A DNA stretch of 5,610 nucleotides from Thermocrinis sp. GTDB taxonomy: Bacteria; Aquificota; Aquificia; Aquificales; Aquificaceae. Under the pieces are notes generated by a model that worked only from the letters and a program-made list of their open reading frames with translations, was not told where the DNA came from and did no database searches. Positions 5,538-5,610 of this stretch are shown here, in pieces; positions within the stretch are counted from its first letter, which is position 1, and every line of letters begins with the position of its first letter. The position numbers and the translations under genes are program-made. The stretch spans positions 1-5,610 of the forward strand of contig JAEMPM010000001.1 of assembly GCA_022759285.1 (NCBI GenBank), given 5' to 3'.

Positions 5538-5606
5538 GGCGGGATTTGAACCCGCGTTCTCCGCCTTGAAAGGGCGGTGTCCTGGACCTGGCTAGACGAC
5601 GGGGGC
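5531..5606 (-). tRNA. tRNA-Glu (anticodon UUC)
   Basis: The 76-nt cloverleaf was folded by hand. The acceptor is GCCCCCG (5606-5600) with CGGGGGT (5538-5532) and discriminator G73 at 5531. The D-arm is GTCT paired with GGAC. The anticodon stem CCGCC/GGCGG closes loop CTTTCAA, with anticodon UUC at 5570-5568. The T-arm is GCGGG/CCCGC around TTCAAAT. The D-loop and anticodon arm closely resemble E. coli tRNA-Glu (CGTCTAG..., CCGCCCTTTCA). It reads GAA and GAG, and in bacteria also feeds tetrapyrrole synthesis by the C5 pathway. CCA is not encoded (after G73 comes CTT), so the CCA-adding enzyme is needed. Oddly, the first pair is G1-U72 instead of G1-C72. It lies 12 nt upstream of gyrB on the same strand, with no room for a promoter between, so both probably share a transcript. 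Confidence 0.95.
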
Positions 5607-5610
5607 ACAA

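Noticed and set aside
5519..5608. gyrB frame stays open upstream through the tRNA, allowing a 30-residue N-terminal extension (or a GTG start at 5533)
   Set aside because: The extension is translated tRNA-Glu sequence, has no counterpart in GyrB proteins, and has no ribosome binding site. ATG 5518 fits the family.
1..5610. Mobile element, CRISPR array, phage or defence system
   Set aside because: No transposase, integrase, regularly spaced repeats or defence-type genes were seen; a tRNA is present, but no attachment-site duplication was found.

Overview
The window looks like chromosomal DNA of a thermophilic bacterium, most likely one of the Aquificales (Hydrogenobacter/Thermocrinis type). 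That placement is an inference. It rests on Lys/Glu-rich proteins, Arg codons that are mostly AGA/AGG, tight gene packing, and a long-form GyrB of 791 residues. No phylogeny could be run.

Layout. At the left edge (1-362, minus strand) is the N-terminal 120 residues of a hemerythrin-fold di-iron protein with all seven metal ligands present; it runs out of the window. It is divergent from accA (598-1548, plus), the acetyl-CoA carboxylase carboxyltransferase alpha subunit. The 235 bp between them holds a promoter and ribosome binding site for the hemerythrin gene, a candidate -10 box just before accA, and a start-less open frame. accA converges on rsmI across about 130 bp with no convincing hairpin-plus-U-tract terminator. 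A 26-codon minus-strand ORF there is only weakly supported.

From 5606 down to 1680 the minus strand carries one compact unit: tRNA-Glu(UUC), gyrB, a two-domain universal stress protein gene, and rsmI. The tRNA ends 12 nt before the gyrB ATG. The gyrB stop overlaps the usp start by 8 nt. The usp stop is 1 nt from the rsmI start. This suggests a single transcript entering from beyond the right edge of the window.

How the genes fit together. The minus-strand unit links a tRNA, DNA topology (GyrB), a stress/nucleotide-binding protein and decoding-site 16S rRNA methylation (RsmI), so it has an information-processing and growth-state flavour. accA belongs to fatty-acid synthesis and the hemerythrin to O2 or iron handling.

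No mobile element, CRISPR array or defence system is visible. The most interesting point is the tRNA-Glu/gyrB junction. The only Shine-Dalgarno-like sequence for gyrB is the 3' acceptor strand of the tRNA itself, so making the tRNA and translating gyrB from one transcript may be mutually exclusive. The same tRNA also has an unusual G1-U72 wobble and no encoded CCA.
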